Source: Nannocystis pusilla
GTDB lineage: Bacteria; Myxococcota_A; Polyangia; Nannocystales; Nannocystaceae
DNA: 64,000 bases
NCBI RefSeq assembly: GCF_026626665.1
Contig: NZ_JAPNKE010000002.1
Span: 3,821,168-3,885,167, forward strand
Reading direction: 5' to 3'
Positions within the stretch are counted from its first letter, which is position 1. Every line of letters starts with the position of its first letter. Position numbers and translations under genes: made by a program. Under the pieces are notes generated by a model that was not told the DNA's origin, ran no database searches, and saw only the letters and a program-made list of their open reading frames with translations. Of this stretch, positions 63,118 through 64,000 are shown piece by piece.

Positions 63118-64000
63118 CTAGTTGACGCGATCTTCGGACAGGCGGTTGTAAACGTCTTCGAGGCGGCTGCGGACGCGGCTGCAGGTGACCACGCGGACCC
63201 CGGCGGCCACCAGCGCGGCGAGGGCGTCGGCCATGCGGTCCTCGCCGCCGGGGATCTGGACGGTGATGGTCTCGCAGCCGTCTTCGAACCCGCTGGCCTC
63301 GACCAGCGCCCGGTGCTGCACCAGCACCTCGCGCGCGCGCTCGCTGCCGGCCCCGCCCTCGCTCGTCGGCGGCAGCAGCCGCAGCTCGTAGACGAACCGG
63401 CGGACCTCGTAGCGCTCGATGATGTCGGCGACGTCGCCCGCGACCACCAGCTTGCCCTGCTGCAGGATCGCCAGCTGATCGCACAGGTCGTCGAGCTCGC
63501 GGAGGATGTGCGACGAGATCAGCACCGTCGTCCCGCGCTCGCGCGTGCGCTGCAGGATCGCCCGCAGGTCGCTGCGTCCGCGCGGATCGAGCCCGTCGGC
63601 CGGCTCGTCGAGGATCAGCAGCTTGGGCCGGTGCAGCAGGCAGCGGGCGATGAGCAGCCGCTGACGCATGCCCTTCGACAGCGAGCCCGCCGGCGCGTCG
63701 CGCTTGTCGACCAGGTCGAAGGTCACCAGCATGTCCTCGACCGCCGCGCCCAGCTCCTTGTCGGGGATCCGGAAGCACTCGCCGAAGAAGCGCAGGTACT
63801 CGCTCGGGCTCATGTGCTTGTAGAGCGGGTTGCCGTCGCCGAGGAAACCGATCGAGCGCCGCAGCTCGGCGTCGTCGATCTCCGGCTCCCGGCCGTCGAA
63901 GCGGATCTCGCCCTCGGTCGGCCGCATCACCGTGGCCAGCATCCGCAGCGTCGTCGACTTGCCGGCGCCGTTCGGGCCGATGAGCCCGCAGATCGAGCCG
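63118..64000 (-). CDS. ABC transporter ATPase, N-terminus beyond the right edge
   Basis: At least 293 residues are visible. Walker A (GLIGPNGAGKSTTLRML) lies at the window edge, the Q-loop region is IGFLGDGNPLYKHMSPSEYL, the ABC signature is SLSKGMRQRLLIARCLL, Walker B is LLILDEPADGLDPRG, and the switch His is in TTVLISSHIL. The C-terminal ~90 residues (RYEVRRFVYELRLLPPTSEGG...VRSRLEDVYNRLSED) form the accessory domain of ABC-2 exporters. With the downstream permease it should export or extrude an unidentified substrate. Same strand, 13-base gap. Confidence 0.93.
   Translation of the reverse strand, partial: GSICGLIGPNGAGKSTTLRMLATVMRPTEGEIRFDGREPEIDDAELRRSIGFLGDGNPLYKHMSPSEYLRFFGECFRIPDKELGAAVEDMLVTFDLVDKRDAPAGSLSKGMRQRLLIARCLLHRPKLLILDEPADGLDPRGRSDLRAILQRTRERGTTVLISSHILRELDDLCDQLAILQQGKLVVAGDVADIIERYEVRRFVYELRLLPPTSEGGAGSERAREVLVQHRALVEASGFEDGCETITVQIPGGEDRMADALAALVAAGVRVVTCSRVRSRLEDVYNRLSEDRVN

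Overview
The window is very GC-rich and gene-dense, with strong G/C bias at third codon positions. Gene content points to a myxobacterium, most likely of the Nannocystis/Enhygromyxa type. This rests on many short lipoproteins with Thr/Pro/Asp-rich linkers, a DUF4215 Cys-rich motif, LDL-receptor class A repeats, Hanks-type kinases, and a giant kinase/ATPase/GAF/PAS histidine kinase. The genus is an inference.

Layout. 1-5.6 kb: an edge-truncated unknown gene, an FHA protein, a Ser/Thr kinase and two lipoproteins. 5.7-7.6 kb: a cyclic-nucleotide-binding thioredoxin-reductase-like flavoprotein with a UBP-type zinc finger protein. 7.8-9.4 kb: a complete IS630-type element carrying an extra coupled ORF. 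9.4-11.7 kb: phosphoesterase, YbjN-like protein and TylF-type methyltransferase. 11.7-14.1 kb: a flavin reductase/P450 pair and an amphi-Trp protein. 14.4-16.3 kb: a beta/gamma-crystallin-like protein and a secreted esterase. 16.5-22.4 kb: a ~1970-residue sensor kinase. 22.9-27.9 kb: a multihaem cytochrome with a coupled lipoprotein, a TPR-like protein, and an AraC regulator. 28.0-33.4 kb: a tightly overlapping three-gene operon (aminotransferase-GNAT-aminotransferase fusion; C45/AAT-type acyltransferase; aminotransferase), the best candidate for an undescribed pathway. 33.7-39.6 kb: membrane proteins, an enoyl/quinone reductase, a beta-propeller protein and a lipoprotein. 39.9-41.9 kb: BlaR1-BlaI divergent from lspA across an AT-rich dyad. 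42.1-45.2 kb: DUF3089 esterase, glycosyltransferase and methyltransferase. 45.2-51.1 kb: a candidate Fur box followed by imelysin, di-haem oxidoreductase, imelysin and HTTM protein (iron-linked locus). 51.2-61.1 kb: lipoproteins, an HxlR/SCP2 remnant, an LDLa lipoprotein, an HPP protein, an OmpA protein and a ferredoxin reductase. 61.2-64 kb: an ABC permease and ATPase, cut by the right edge.

Two features run through the whole window. First, a short inverted repeat with core TGTCC-N4-GGACA, fused copies giving GGACATGTCC, fills most intergenic gaps, forms tandem hairpin arrays, and occurs in frame inside proteins. Second, at least thirteen otherwise well-conserved genes are interrupted by a single small frameshift, mostly a missing base in a C/G run. 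That looks more like sequencing indels than decay. No tRNA, rRNA or CRISPR array was recognised.
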